Shown here in pieces: positions 1 through 8,600 of a DNA stretch of 42,275 bases. The DNA is taken from NCBI GenBank assembly GCA_934631985.1, contig CAKTYE010000015.1, positions 1 to 42,275 of the forward strand, given 5' to 3'. Every line of letters starts with the position of its first letter. Position 1 is the stretch's first letter. The translations under genes were made by a program, and so were the position numbers. This stretch comes from an uncultured Clostridia bacterium (GTDB taxonomy: Bacteria; Bacillota; Clostridia; Christensenellales; Aristaeellaceae). The notes beneath the pieces were generated by a model. It did not search any database and had not been told where the DNA came from. It saw only the letters and a list, made by a program, of their open reading frames with translations.

Positions 1-23
1 TTCCAGTGGAAGGAGGAGGAATG

Positions 24-323
24 ATGGAGCGCATACCGATGGAAGTCGGGCGCGTCGTCATGTCCAAACAGGGCCGCGACAGGGACCGCTGCTTCGTGAT
101 TCTCTCTGTGGTGGACGATCAGTATGTGATGATGGCCGATGGCCTGACGCGCAAGCTGGATCATCCGAAACGGAAAAAAGTGAAACATCTGCATCCAAAG
201 CCCGTGAAAATGGAAGGACTTGCAGAACGGCTCGCGTCCCGGCAGGTGCTGGACAGCGATCTGCGCAAGCTGCTGAGCGAGGCTGGACTGCAAACTGATT
301 TGCCGCTGTGCAAGGAGGGCTGA
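24..323 (+). CDS. KOW-domain RNA-binding protein (ribosomal L14e-like)
   Basis: About 99 residues. The N-terminal half (EVGRVVMSKQGRDRDRCFVI) has the KOW pattern of small L14e/L6e/L27e-like proteins that sit beside infA in Clostridia; a lysine-rich segment (KRKKVKHLHPKP) follows. The role is presumably RNA or ribosome binding in the cytoplasm; the exact function in bacteria is not established. An AGGAGGAGG ribosome site at 11-19 selects ATG 24 (or ATG 21). A GTG at 6 lies upstream of this site and is an unlikely start. The stop is 5 bases before infA, so the two are co-transcribed. The family call is confident, the role is not. Confidence 0.85.
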   Translation: MERIPMEVGRVVMSKQGRDRDRCFVILSVVDDQYVMMADGLTRKLDHPKRKKVKHLHPKPVKMEGLAERLASRQVLDSDLRKLLSEAGLQTDLPLCKEG

Positions 324-327
324 AATC

Positions 328-549
328 TTGTCGAAGAACGACGTCATTGAAATGGAAGGCCACGTTGTCGAGGCGCTTCCCAACGCCATGTTTCAGGTGG
401 AGCTTCCCAATGGACATCAGATCATGGCGCACATTTCCGGTAAAATGCGCATGAACTTCATCCGCATCTATCCCGGCGACAAAGTTACCATCGAGCTTTC
501 GCCCTATGATTTGACCCGCGGTCGAATCACCTGGCGCAGCAAGGGTTGA
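328..549 (+). CDS. infA: Translation initiation factor IF-1
   Basis: A 73-residue S1/OB-fold protein, the normal length for IF-1, which binds the ribosomal A site during initiation. Hallmark segments are visible: EMEGHVVEALPNAMF, VELPNGH, AHISGKMR, IRIYPGDKV and LTRGRITWR. The start is TTG 328, placed by AAGGAGG at 312-318. ATG starts further in would cut the conserved N-terminus. It lies between the KOW gene and rpmJ in the usual Clostridia order. The rare TTG start may lower initiation, which is an inference. Confidence 0.97.
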   Translation: MSKNDVIEMEGHVVEALPNAMFQVELPNGHQIMAHISGKMRMNFIRIYPGDKVTIELSPYDLTRGRITWRSKG

Positions 550-602
550 GGAATTGAGAAGGCGGCGCTTGTTCGCCGCCGTGAGACAAGGAGGGTACGC
601 TC

Positions 603-716
603 ATGAAAGTACGGCCGTCTGTGAAGCCTATCTGCGAAAAGTGCAAGATCATCAAGCGCAAGGGCAAGGTCATGGTCATCTGCGAAAATCCCAAGCACAA
701 GCAGAAGCAGGGCTGA
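603..716 (+). CDS. rpmJ: 50S ribosomal protein L36 (bL36)
   Basis: A 37-codon gene: MKVRPSVKPICEKCKIIKRK at the N-terminus and CENPKHKQKQG at the end. The zinc-ribbon ligands are present (C12, C15, C28, H33). This is the zinc-binding form of L36, a small protein of the large subunit. An AGGAGG site at 589-595 precedes ATG 603. A terminator follows within 20 bases, so the ribosomal operon ends here instead of running into rpsM-rpsK-rpsD-rpoA-rplQ as it does in most Firmicutes. Confidence 0.97.
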   Translation: MKVRPSVKPICEKCKIIKRKGKVMVICENPKHKQKQG

Positions 717-730
717 CAAGCGATTCATAA

Positions 731-757
731 AAAAACTGGCTGCGGCCAGTTTTTTTG
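731..757 (+). terminator. Rho-independent terminator after rpmJ
   Basis: The stem ACTGGC/GCCAGT at 735-740 and 745-750 has a TGCG loop; an A-tract on the left pairs with a run of seven T on the right. It ends the KOW-infA-rpmJ transcript. Confidence 0.9.
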
Positions 758-873
758 TGGTTTTGGGAAAGTGCGGCCTGCGTTCCGGGGGGAGTTGAGG
801 CGGCCCTTGCAGGGATTCCCCGAGTGAAAGGCGAAAGGTATACAAAATGTTCCTTTCCGAAGGGAGGGGTTTT

Positions 874-2895
874 GTGCGGATTCGTACAGGTGCGGCCCTG
901 GTGCTGCTGCTTTGCCTGCTTGTGAACGCAGCGCTGGCGGGTGCACCGGATATGCGGACGCTGACCTATACTGCGCCTGCGGCCTATGAAGTGCAGGCAG
1001 AGGAAGCAGGCGTGGACGCCAATCGCGTTATCCCTGTGGACGTATGGCTGGACGCAACACCGAACATGGGCGGTATCAATGTCATTGCGGACAGCCTGCT
1101 GCCCAGCGCCCGGGGCAGTGCGCATTATGAGGGCGGCTTCCATTATCGCTATGTGGAGGGACGCACAGAGCTGCACGGCTGGTATGTCGATCTGCTGGAG
1201 GCATTGCCGGAGCTGATGGGGCCGCAGCGCAGCCGACTGCGGGTGCTTCGCTATGACGATGGGCTGTTTTCCGAAGAATTGCTGGAGCAGTATGGCCTGA
1301 CGGACACGCCCAGCGTGCAGCGCGATCTGCATACCTGGGCTACGGACGCGAGCGCGGAGACCTTCACTGCCATGGTGGAGCCGGACGCGCGGCAGTTCTA
1401 CACACCGGGAAGTGCGGCAGCAAACCGCGCAAAAAGTGTGACGCTGGAAAACGCAGCGCAGCGTGAGGACGTGTATGCGGCACAGGCGGCGGGGCTTGCA
1501 CTCCATCGGGAGGGCAGGGAGCTGGTGCAGCGGGAAGCAGGAGAAGCTCACCTGATGATGGCGCTCAGCAGCCTTGACCCGGATCATCTGAGCTTGATCA
1601 CCGTGGACACCTGGAGCCTGGGGCGCATGACCCAGGTGCAGGATGGCACGGTGGTGGACAGCATTGCGCCGCTGCTGGAAGCAAGCGGCCTGTTTCAGCA
1701 GCAGGACCTGAGCATGACGGTGTTCGCCCTGCGCATGGATTACGTTGGGGCAATTTCCTCCTTTGCCTGGGAGCAGCCTGCCGAGGCGCTGCAATGGGGT
1801 CGGCTGACCAACGGCAGCGGGAAGTGGCGGGAGTGCGCCATGCCCCGGTGCATGCTGCTGCTGGTGGCAGGCCATGCCGCCGAGGTGGCGGAGATGAGCC
1901 GACAGCTGGAAACGCTTTTTTTAAGTGAAGCCTTTGCGGGGCAGCGGGGGTTTCAGGATGGGGACGGGCAGGTGGCGCTGGTGAATTATTTCTATGAGGA
2001 TCAGCGCTACACCCGCACAGCCTTTGACTTTGCCTATGTGCGGGAGGATATTCCCCGGGCGAAGCGCCTGACCTGTCAGACGTTATCGGCGGTCACAGAA
2101 GTGACGCAAAACGGCACGGTGAAAGCCATCGGAGAGACGCTGGTCGCTGCGTCGCAGGGAGGACGCTATGCGGATCAGGAGATCACCCTGCAATTTCCGC
2201 TGCCGGAGACGGGCGGCGTAAAGTTGGATGCGGCGGCGCTGGAGCAGGCGGTTCGGGCAGAGCTGATCGGCAGTCTGACGCTGACGGAAACGTATCAGAA
2301 TACCCCGGCAAACCGCGCGGCGCTGGACGCGGCAGGAACCCAGTATGTCGCTTACCGCGACCAGCTGTATGCCTTTGCGCCCTTGGAGAACATGACAGGC
2401 GCAGCGGTCACGGCGGCGGTGGACGGGCAGACAGTGCGGGTGACGCTGCATTTGGCGGGCGCATCGCTGACTCCCGGCTGGCGTACCTTCCGGCTGACCA
2501 TGAACATCCCGGCGGAAGCGTGGCAGATGCCGAACGGGTTCGCGTGGCTTCAGGACAACGACCTGTCCGGGGCGGCGGATGCAGGCAAGTGGAATTACGC
2601 CTATAGTGAGAAGCTCCCGGCAGCATGGCTGACGCTGCCGCAGAAGATCCACGATGCCAGCGGGACCACGCGGCGGGAACTGGCAAACACGCTGCGCCAT
2701 GCCTGGTGCATCGGCACGGAGAGCCAAACGCTGGGCATGACCCCGAATATCCCGCCGGTGTTTCGGCTGCTGGGGGCGGAGAAGCTGGTGCGTCAGCTGC
2801 GGCAAAGCGCATTGTCGGTTCCCTCGCCGCTGGCGGTGCTGGATGTGACGGTGCTGTGTACCATGGAGGAAGCAAACGGGAGGCAGGTTGAATGA
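874..2895 (+). CDS. Secreted protein, first gene of the tubulin/Hsp70 operon
   Basis: About 673 residues from GTG 874. An ATG at 847 would add nine residues, but GGGAGGG at 862-868 is well spaced for the GTG, and a possible -10 (TATACA, 839-844) would leave the ATG at the transcript's very edge. A Sec signal peptide is clear: basic VRIRTG, the hydrophobic core LVLLLCLLVNAALA, and AxA-type cleavage. No transmembrane helix is visible afterwards. Shortly after the signal peptide lies VDVWLDATPNMGG, which recalls the first strand and metal-site loop (DxSxS) of von Willebrand A domains but lacks the serines. I do not recognise the rest. The stop overlaps the start of the membrane-protein gene (ATGA), so translation is coupled. 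It is probably the extracytoplasmic part of the system encoded by the next three genes (inference). Confidence 0.8.
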   Translation: MRIRTGAALVLLLCLLVNAALAGAPDMRTLTYTAPAAYEVQAEEAGVDANRVIPVDVWLDATPNMGGINVIADSLLPSARGSAHYEGGFHYRYVEGRTELHGWYVDLLEALPELMGPQRSRLRVLRYDDGLFSEELLEQYGLTDTPSVQRDLHTWATDASAETFTAMVEPDARQFYTPGSAAANRAKSVTLENAAQREDVYAAQAAGLALHREGRELVQREAGEAHLMMALSSLDPDHLSLITVDTWSLGRMTQVQDGTVVDSIAPLLEASGLFQQQDLSMTVFALRMDYVGAISSFAWEQPAEALQWGRLTNGSGKWRECAMPRCMLLLVAGHAAEVAEMSRQLETLFLSEAFAGQRGFQDGDGQVALVNYFYEDQRYTRTAFDFAYVREDIPRAKRLTCQTLSAVTEVTQNGTVKAIGETLVAASQGGRYADQEITLQFPLPETGGVKLDAAALEQAVRAELIGSLTLTETYQNTPANRAALDAAGTQYVAYRDQLYAFAPLENMTGAAVTAAVDGQTVRVTLHLAGASLTPGWRTFRLTMNIPAEAWQMPNGFAWLQDNDLSGAADAGKWNYAYSEKLPAAWLTLPQKIHDASGTTRRELANTLRHAWCIGTESQTLGMTPNIPPVFRLLGAEKLVRQLRQSALSVPSPLAVLDVTVLCTMEEANGRQVE

Positions 2896-3509
2896 CCGCA
2901 ACAATGGAAAAGAAACCGCTGCCCAAAGCGCGTGTGCGCCGGGGCTGGCGCGTTGCCCTGCTGGACATGGCGGCAATGGCGCTGCTGGCCCTGTGGCTTT
3001 TGTTTGCGCTGGGTGTGCTGTATCCGCGCTATTTGGCGAATACCGCCCCGGAGCAGGCGCTGCCCTACATCGCTACGCAGGCGGAGCAGGCGCAGGCCGT
3101 ATTGACGGCGGAAAGCACCCCGGAGGAGCATGCGCGGGTGCTGGCCCTGCGGGAGACCTGGTGGCAGCGGGCGCTGTTGCTGGGCCAGGCGGCTGGCGCG
3201 GTACTGATGTTGCTGTGTGTGTATGGCTGGCGGCTGCATGCCCGGCGGCATGCGCTGCCCTATGGTCGGCAGACGCGGCGGGCGCTGCATACCTGCCGGG
3301 TGACGGGGCTGGTCATTCTGGCAGTGGAGGGCGCGCTGGCGTGGCTCTGCTGGCAGTACGGGCTGCGCTTTGTGGAGGGACGCACCGTGTGGGACTATGT
3401 ATGCGCCCTGGCGGGGTATCCGCTGAGCTATCTGGTCAGCGTTGTTTTGCGGCGTTTCGGCGCGCCTGCCTGCTTTTGCGCACGGCATGGGGCGTTTCAC
3501 AGACTGTAA
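2892..3509 (+). CDS. Four-helix integral membrane protein of the tubulin/Hsp70 operon
   Basis: A 205-residue protein of unknown family. A basic N-terminus (KKPLPKARVRRGWR) precedes a first hydrophobic helix at about residues 22-45. An extramembrane segment of about 45 residues, rich in Ala, Glu and Gln, follows, then helices at about 94-114, 137-157 and 167-185. By the positive-inside rule the basic N-terminus is cytoplasmic, so the long loop faces outside, where the secreted partner would be. The start overlaps the previous stop by ATGA. The next gene begins 18 bases after the stop. Its place between a secreted protein and two cytoplasmic nucleotide-binding proteins suggests a transmembrane link (inference). 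Confidence 0.8.
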   Translation: MTATMEKKPLPKARVRRGWRVALLDMAAMALLALWLLFALGVLYPRYLANTAPEQALPYIATQAEQAQAVLTAESTPEEHARVLALRETWWQRALLLGQAAGAVLMLLCVYGWRLHARRHALPYGRQTRRALHTCRVTGLVILAVEGALAWLCWQYGLRFVEGRTVWDYVCALAGYPLSYLVSVVLRRFGAPACFCARHGAFHRL

Positions 3510-3527
3510 GAAAGGGGGATGTGCGTC

Positions 3528-5624
3528 ATGAAGCGGTATCTTCTGGCGGTGGGCGGCACGGGCAACAAAATATTGGAAAGCGCCGTGTGGGCGGCGGCAG
3601 CGGATGCGTGGAACCTCCCCGAGGGGGTGCAGATGCTCAGCGTGGACGTGGATGCCTCCTGCGGCAACACCACCCGGGCCATGCAGCGCTGCGCCCAGTA
3701 TGAGGCGGTGCGGACGCTGCTGGACAGCCTGCCCTATACCCATCGGGGCTTTCACACGCCCCTTGCATTGCGCCAGTGGAACATGGATCTGAGCCGGCGC
3801 ACCCAGTCGGTGGCGGCGCAGACGGACAGCCTGCGGCAGGGTCGTTTGCTGGCCCGGGCGCTGTTTACCCCGGAGGAAGCAGCCCTGTGCTACAGCGAGG
3901 GCTTTCGCGGTCATCCCGACTTGGGGGTGCTGTTCTTTGCCGACCTGACGGCGCATTTGGACGAAAGCGCCGCGCAGGGCAAAGCGGATGAGCTGGCACT
4001 GCTGCTGAAGGACATGGAGCAGGCGCTTGCGGCGGGGGAGAAGGTCAAGGTGCTGCTGTGCGGGTCAATCTTCGGCGGCACGGGAGCTTCGGGCATCCCG
4101 GTGCTGTCCCGGCTGGTGCGGGAGCGCTTCGCCGCGCACCGAGATCAGGTGGAGCTGGGCGCGGTGCTGATGCTGCCCTATTATGATGTTCCCGGCGCGG
4201 CGGGGGAGGATGGAGAGATCACCGTCCGCTCCGACCAGTTTTTGATGAAGGCTCGCACGGCCCTGAGCTATTACGGCATGGAGGGCATGGTGCGCCAGGG
4301 GCTTCAGGATGAAAAGGGGCTGTATGACGCGGCGTTTCTGCTGGGACTGCCGCAGGATTATTTTGTCACCACGGAGACCTATTCCACAGGCTCCCAAAGC
4401 CAGCGCAATGATGCGCATTTGCTGGAATGGCTGGCGGTGCGGTGTGCCGAGCGGTTTTTCCTGACGGATTACCGGGAGAGGGACGGCGCGAACATCAACT
4501 GTTACTATTATCAGATGGGACAGACGCGCCTGAGCTGGGAGGCCTTCGATACGGATGCGGAGCGCTATCGCCGGGGCTACGGCGGACTGATGAAGGCGGC
4601 GCTGTGCTGGCAGGCGGAGCTTGCCCCGGAGCTGCGGGCGCGTCTGCAAACCCGCCGCCGCTTGGGCGACCGCCGGGTAGGCTGGTACGCGGCGAATTTC
4701 CGCAGGCTGAACCGTATGCCCCAGCAGGCGCTGGAGCAGCTTGCCCATCAGGTGGAGGACGTGGACGGCTGCTTGATGGGCTTTACAACATGGATGAACG
4801 AGGTCATTGACAGCCTGCCCATGCAGCTTCGCCATGGGCGCGCAGTGGAGGCAGCCCAGCAGGAAAGCCGGGAAAACCTGCGCGCGCTGATGGAGGAAAC
4901 GGCCCGTCACCGCCTGTCCCAGCGGCTGGTGGAGGAGCGGGTGCAGGCAAGCCAGGTGAGCCGCGCCCAGGACGCGGAAGGAGACGAGGTCCTGCGCCGT
5001 CCCCTGAAGGAGCAGGAAAAGCGGCTGGGGGCGCTGCGGGCCAAGCAGCTTACGCTGGATGCAAAGACCGGCGGTGCGTTTCGCGTGAAGGTGCTGGAGG
5101 GACTGATGGCGGAATCCCAGCGGGGGCTTGACCGGGCGGAGCAGAATCTTGTGCCGCTGGAGGCCAAGCAGCGGGAGCTGGAAGCGCTGCCCGCAGCAGA
5201 GCGCGGCGAGGGAACGCTGGCAAAGGTGCGGGAGCTGAGCTGGAAGGAGAACCGTCGGCGGGATGTGTTTGCGGCGCGGCGGGCGTATCTGTCCGAGCTG
5301 CTGACGGTGGAGGAACGGACGCGGCTGGCAGCGACGCCGCCCGCTTATGACCCGGACGCAGGACTGCCCCTGAGCGAGCTTTTCGACCCGGCGGCCCTGC
5401 GGGACATGCGGGCGCTGGAAAAGGAAAAGGCAGGCGTAAAGGAGCGTCGCGCAGCGGAGGAGGGCTTTGCTCGCCTGGTGCAGCAAAGCGCCCCGGACCC
5501 TGTGACCTTCCCAAGGCTGATGGCGCGGCTGGGCAGCGGTGCAGGCTGGAAAAAAGACGTTTCGCCGCTGGCACTGCTGCTGGCGCAGCTGCTTGAAAAT
5601 GTGATGCAGGAGGGAAAGGCATGA
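3528..5624 (+). CDS. Tubulin/FtsZ-like GTPase-family protein
   Basis: 698 residues. Two features point to the tubulin-like (Tubulin_2 / FtsZ-like) superfamily: a glycine-rich N-terminal strand-loop (LLAVGGTGNKIL, residues 5-16), and the tubulin signature loop seen as GSIFGGTGASG (179-189), matching GGGTGSG of tubulin and FtsZ. SVDVDAS near residue 40 fits the second nucleotide-contacting strand. The N-terminal ~350 residues look globular. After about residue 430 the protein is charged and helical (many E, R, Q, A), probably coiled coil. The start is ATG 3528, placed by AAAGGGGG at 3511-3518; ATG 3519 is too close to that site. Known FtsZ-like families outside cell division have been proposed to act in membrane remodelling. 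The stop overlaps the next start by ATGA. Confidence 0.82.
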   Translation: MKRYLLAVGGTGNKILESAVWAAAADAWNLPEGVQMLSVDVDASCGNTTRAMQRCAQYEAVRTLLDSLPYTHRGFHTPLALRQWNMDLSRRTQSVAAQTDSLRQGRLLARALFTPEEAALCYSEGFRGHPDLGVLFFADLTAHLDESAAQGKADELALLLKDMEQALAAGEKVKVLLCGSIFGGTGASGIPVLSRLVRERFAAHRDQVELGAVLMLPYYDVPGAAGEDGEITVRSDQFLMKARTALSYYGMEGMVRQGLQDEKGLYDAAFLLGLPQDYFVTTETYSTGSQSQRNDAHLLEWLAVRCAERFFLTDYRERDGANINCYYYQMGQTRLSWEAFDTDAERYRRGYGGLMKAALCWQAELAPELRARLQTRRRLGDRRVGWYAANFRRLNRMPQQALEQLAHQVEDVDGCLMGFTTWMNEVIDSLPMQLRHGRAVEAAQQESRENLRALMEETARHRLSQRLVEERVQASQVSRAQDAEGDEVLRRPLKEQEKRLGALRAKQLTLDAKTGGAFRVKVLEGLMAESQRGLDRAEQNLVPLEAKQRELEALPAAERGEGTLAKVRELSWKENRRRDVFAARRAYLSELLTVEERTRLAATPPAYDPDAGLPLSELFDPAALRDMRALEKEKAGVKERRAAEEGFARLVQQSAPDPVTFPRLMARLGSGAGWKKDVSPLALLLAQLLENVMQEGKA

Positions 5625-8600
5625 GCGAGGAGACGCGGAAGAAGCAGGCGGAGAAACGTGCAGCTGACGCGAAAACGCCGTATTTGACCTTTCTGCCTCA
5701 TCAGCAGGAGGGGTATGACCCCGGGCTGCATACAGAGACGGGCATCGTCACCGACGGCGGTGCGCAGCCCTGGCGCTGGCTGGAGGACTTCGCCCTGCAT
5801 TTGGACGCAGGAGATATGGAGGAAGCGGGCTTTGCCATTCCTGATGCCTTGGCAGTGGAGCAGATGACCCGGCGGATGCTGCGTCAGCGGACGGAAGCTG
5901 TGGACGAGACGGCACAGGGCGCGTGGCGCGGTGTGCTGGCGCTGCTGCTTTTGTGGGACGGCTGGGTGCGAAACGATTCCTGGCCCACCCTGACGTTGGA
6001 AAATTTAACGGACGCGGCGGATCCCTTCACGGGCTCGGTACGGGCGGCCATGTCTCCGGAACGCTGGGCGGAGGGCCTGCGGCTGTTTGCGCTCAACGCC
6101 CCCGGTGAGGATGAAAAGCATCCGCTGGCGCTGGTCTCCCGCAGGACGGTCATCACCCCGGCAGCGGATATGGGGGACTTGAACCAGGTGCTGCCGGACT
6201 GCGTGACCTGGTATGACCGGGCGCAGCAGCGCTTCACCGATCCCTGTGATAAGCTCCCTGCCAGCGAGCGGGGACGGCTGGCGGCGCAGCTTCGGCTGCT
6301 TATTCGCATGAACGAGGAGCAGGCGGCGGGCAGCAGTCTCTATGACGCGGTGGGCGGACTGGTCGCGCCCCTGCGGCACTTCCTGGAGGACCTGCGGCAG
6401 GAGCATCGTCAGGCGCGGGCGGCACTGGAGGCCGGGGAGGAAGCGGCGGTGCGGGGGCTGGGAACCCGCATTAAGGCGGTGTATGCCCTGCGGCATGAGG
6501 TGGACTTTGCAGGCTTCACCAGCTGGGAGGAAGCTCTGCCCATGGCGGCGCTGACGGAGAACGCGCTGGTGCGCTGCTTTCTGCCGACAGATGCGGATCT
6601 GCCGGAGCAGGGAACGCCTCCAACCCAAACGCTGTGGTGCTGGCAGGGGATTCCCTTCGCGGTGGAGGACGGCGAACTGCTGCTGGCTCCCACGGGCCAT
6701 CCCCGGGAGGCGGAAGCCCTGCGTACCCTGCGGGAAAATTTATTTCTGCTGGAAAACTGTTCGCCCACCTTCCGGGCGCATTTGGCAGAGCGCCTGAGCG
6801 ACCTGCAAGGCGAGATGGAGGGGCGGCAAAGCCTTTCTGCCGCGGTACGGGAGCAGGTCGCGGGGTGGCGCACCGAGGTGCTGGCCCCGTTGGACATTTC
6901 CGAGCAGGAGCTGCATCTGACCTGTCCTGCTCAGCGATGCCTGCCGGCCTTTGCACTGCTGCTGCGGGAATATCTGGGGCTGGATGACGCAGAGATCACC
7001 GCGAATCCCTTCTCGCCGCTGCTAACGCTGGCGGATAACGCCCCGGCGGACGCGCTGGGTGACGCGCGGCTGAACGGCTGCTGCGCCCTGCCCGGGACGC
7101 TGTATGAACCGGCCTGCATGGCGCTGCCGCCCCTGTCTGCGGCGCTGTGTCAATACCTGACCGAGCAGGGACGCACGGCGGAAGGCTGTGCCCTGGCGGC
7201 GGAGAAAATGACTTTCACCCGGGATTTTTCCGCGCAGCCGGAGCGGGTGGAGGCGGCGTTCACCCTGTGCCGCGTGCAGCGGGAGGCCCATGCCGAGCTG
7301 ACCCGCACGGTGGTGCTGCACCGGGTCTATACGGACAGGCAGATTTATCACGTCTCTGCGGAGCAGCTGCCCACGGTGACGGTGTGGCCCTGCGTACCCT
7401 TCCGGCAGGCGCAGTGGCGCTGGTACCACGTTTACGTCCATCGCATGGAAGCGCTGGACGTGTGGGGCTATGCCCAGGGCGTATGGCGGCAGGGCCGGGT
7501 GCAGGCTGCGCCGGGCAGAAGCTGGCAGGTGCTGCGCACAGAGACTTGCCCGGACTATCTGGTGCTGCGCAAGGGGGCGCTGGGATGCGGCGCATTACCG
7601 AACCTGCTGCCGCCCTGCGAGGTGCGCCGGGGCGAAAGCGCAGTGCTTGCGCTGGACTTTGGCACCACGGGTACGGCAGTCGCCATGGCACAGGGCGGCA
7701 GCATTCTGCCGCTGAAGCTGGACAACCTTCAGCGGACGCTGCTGCACGGGCCATTTGCCGCGCCGTTGGGGGATGAGTTCCTGCCCAATGCGCCCATCGG
7801 AGGGGTGCGCTTCTCGGTGATGGAGACCTTCACGGACGACCCGGCCCAGTGGCAGGAGCCGCTGCTGGACGGGCATGCCTTTACGCCCACCTCGCTGATG
7901 GCGATCTGCCGCAAGGAGGGCGCACGGCTCTACTATGGTCTGAAATGGGGGCAGGAGGATTATTGTCGGCGGCTCAATGCGCTGTTCCTGCGTCAGGTAA
8001 TGGCGGAAGCGCTGTTGATGGCGCATCTGCACGGCGCGTCGGATGTAAGCTGGCGCATTGCCATGCCCATGGCGCTGCCCTTGGTGCGTCGGCAGGGCTA
8101 TTTGCGGCAAATGCAGGAGCTGGCGCAGCAGGTCAGCGAGGACACGGGCGTACCGCTGACCCCGGGCATTGCGCCCGTGCAGTGGGCGGAGGAAGGGGAA
8201 GCCGTGGGCGCGTACTTCCTTCATCGGGATGAAGTGAGCGGCGCGGGCTTCCTGACCATGGACGTGGGCGGCGGCAGCGCGGAACTGGGCTGCTGGGCCA
8301 ATGGTGTGGGTCGCACGGTATCCCTGCCCTTGGGTGCGCAGAGTATGCTGCTGGAAGCGCTGCTGAAGAACCCGGCGCGCCTGACTGAGGACTTCGGGCG
8401 AGTGCTGGACCATCCGCAGCTGTTGCGGGAATTGAAGGAACTGGTGGCGCAGCTGACTCAGGCGAACCAGAACGACCATCCGTCCAAGTGTCGTTTCTTA
8501 TTGGATGCGTTCCTCGGGGAGCAGCTGAACCCGCTGGCACGGCACATGAATCTGTACTACGAGCAGGGACGCTGTACCTACACGCAGGCCTTGCTGCTGC

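Noticed and set aside
676..1875. Long minus-strand frame (399 codons) opposite the secreted-protein gene
   Set aside because: It is a GC-rich antisense shadow: His/Gln/Arg-rich translation, no ribosome site, and the plus strand has a signal peptide and operon context.
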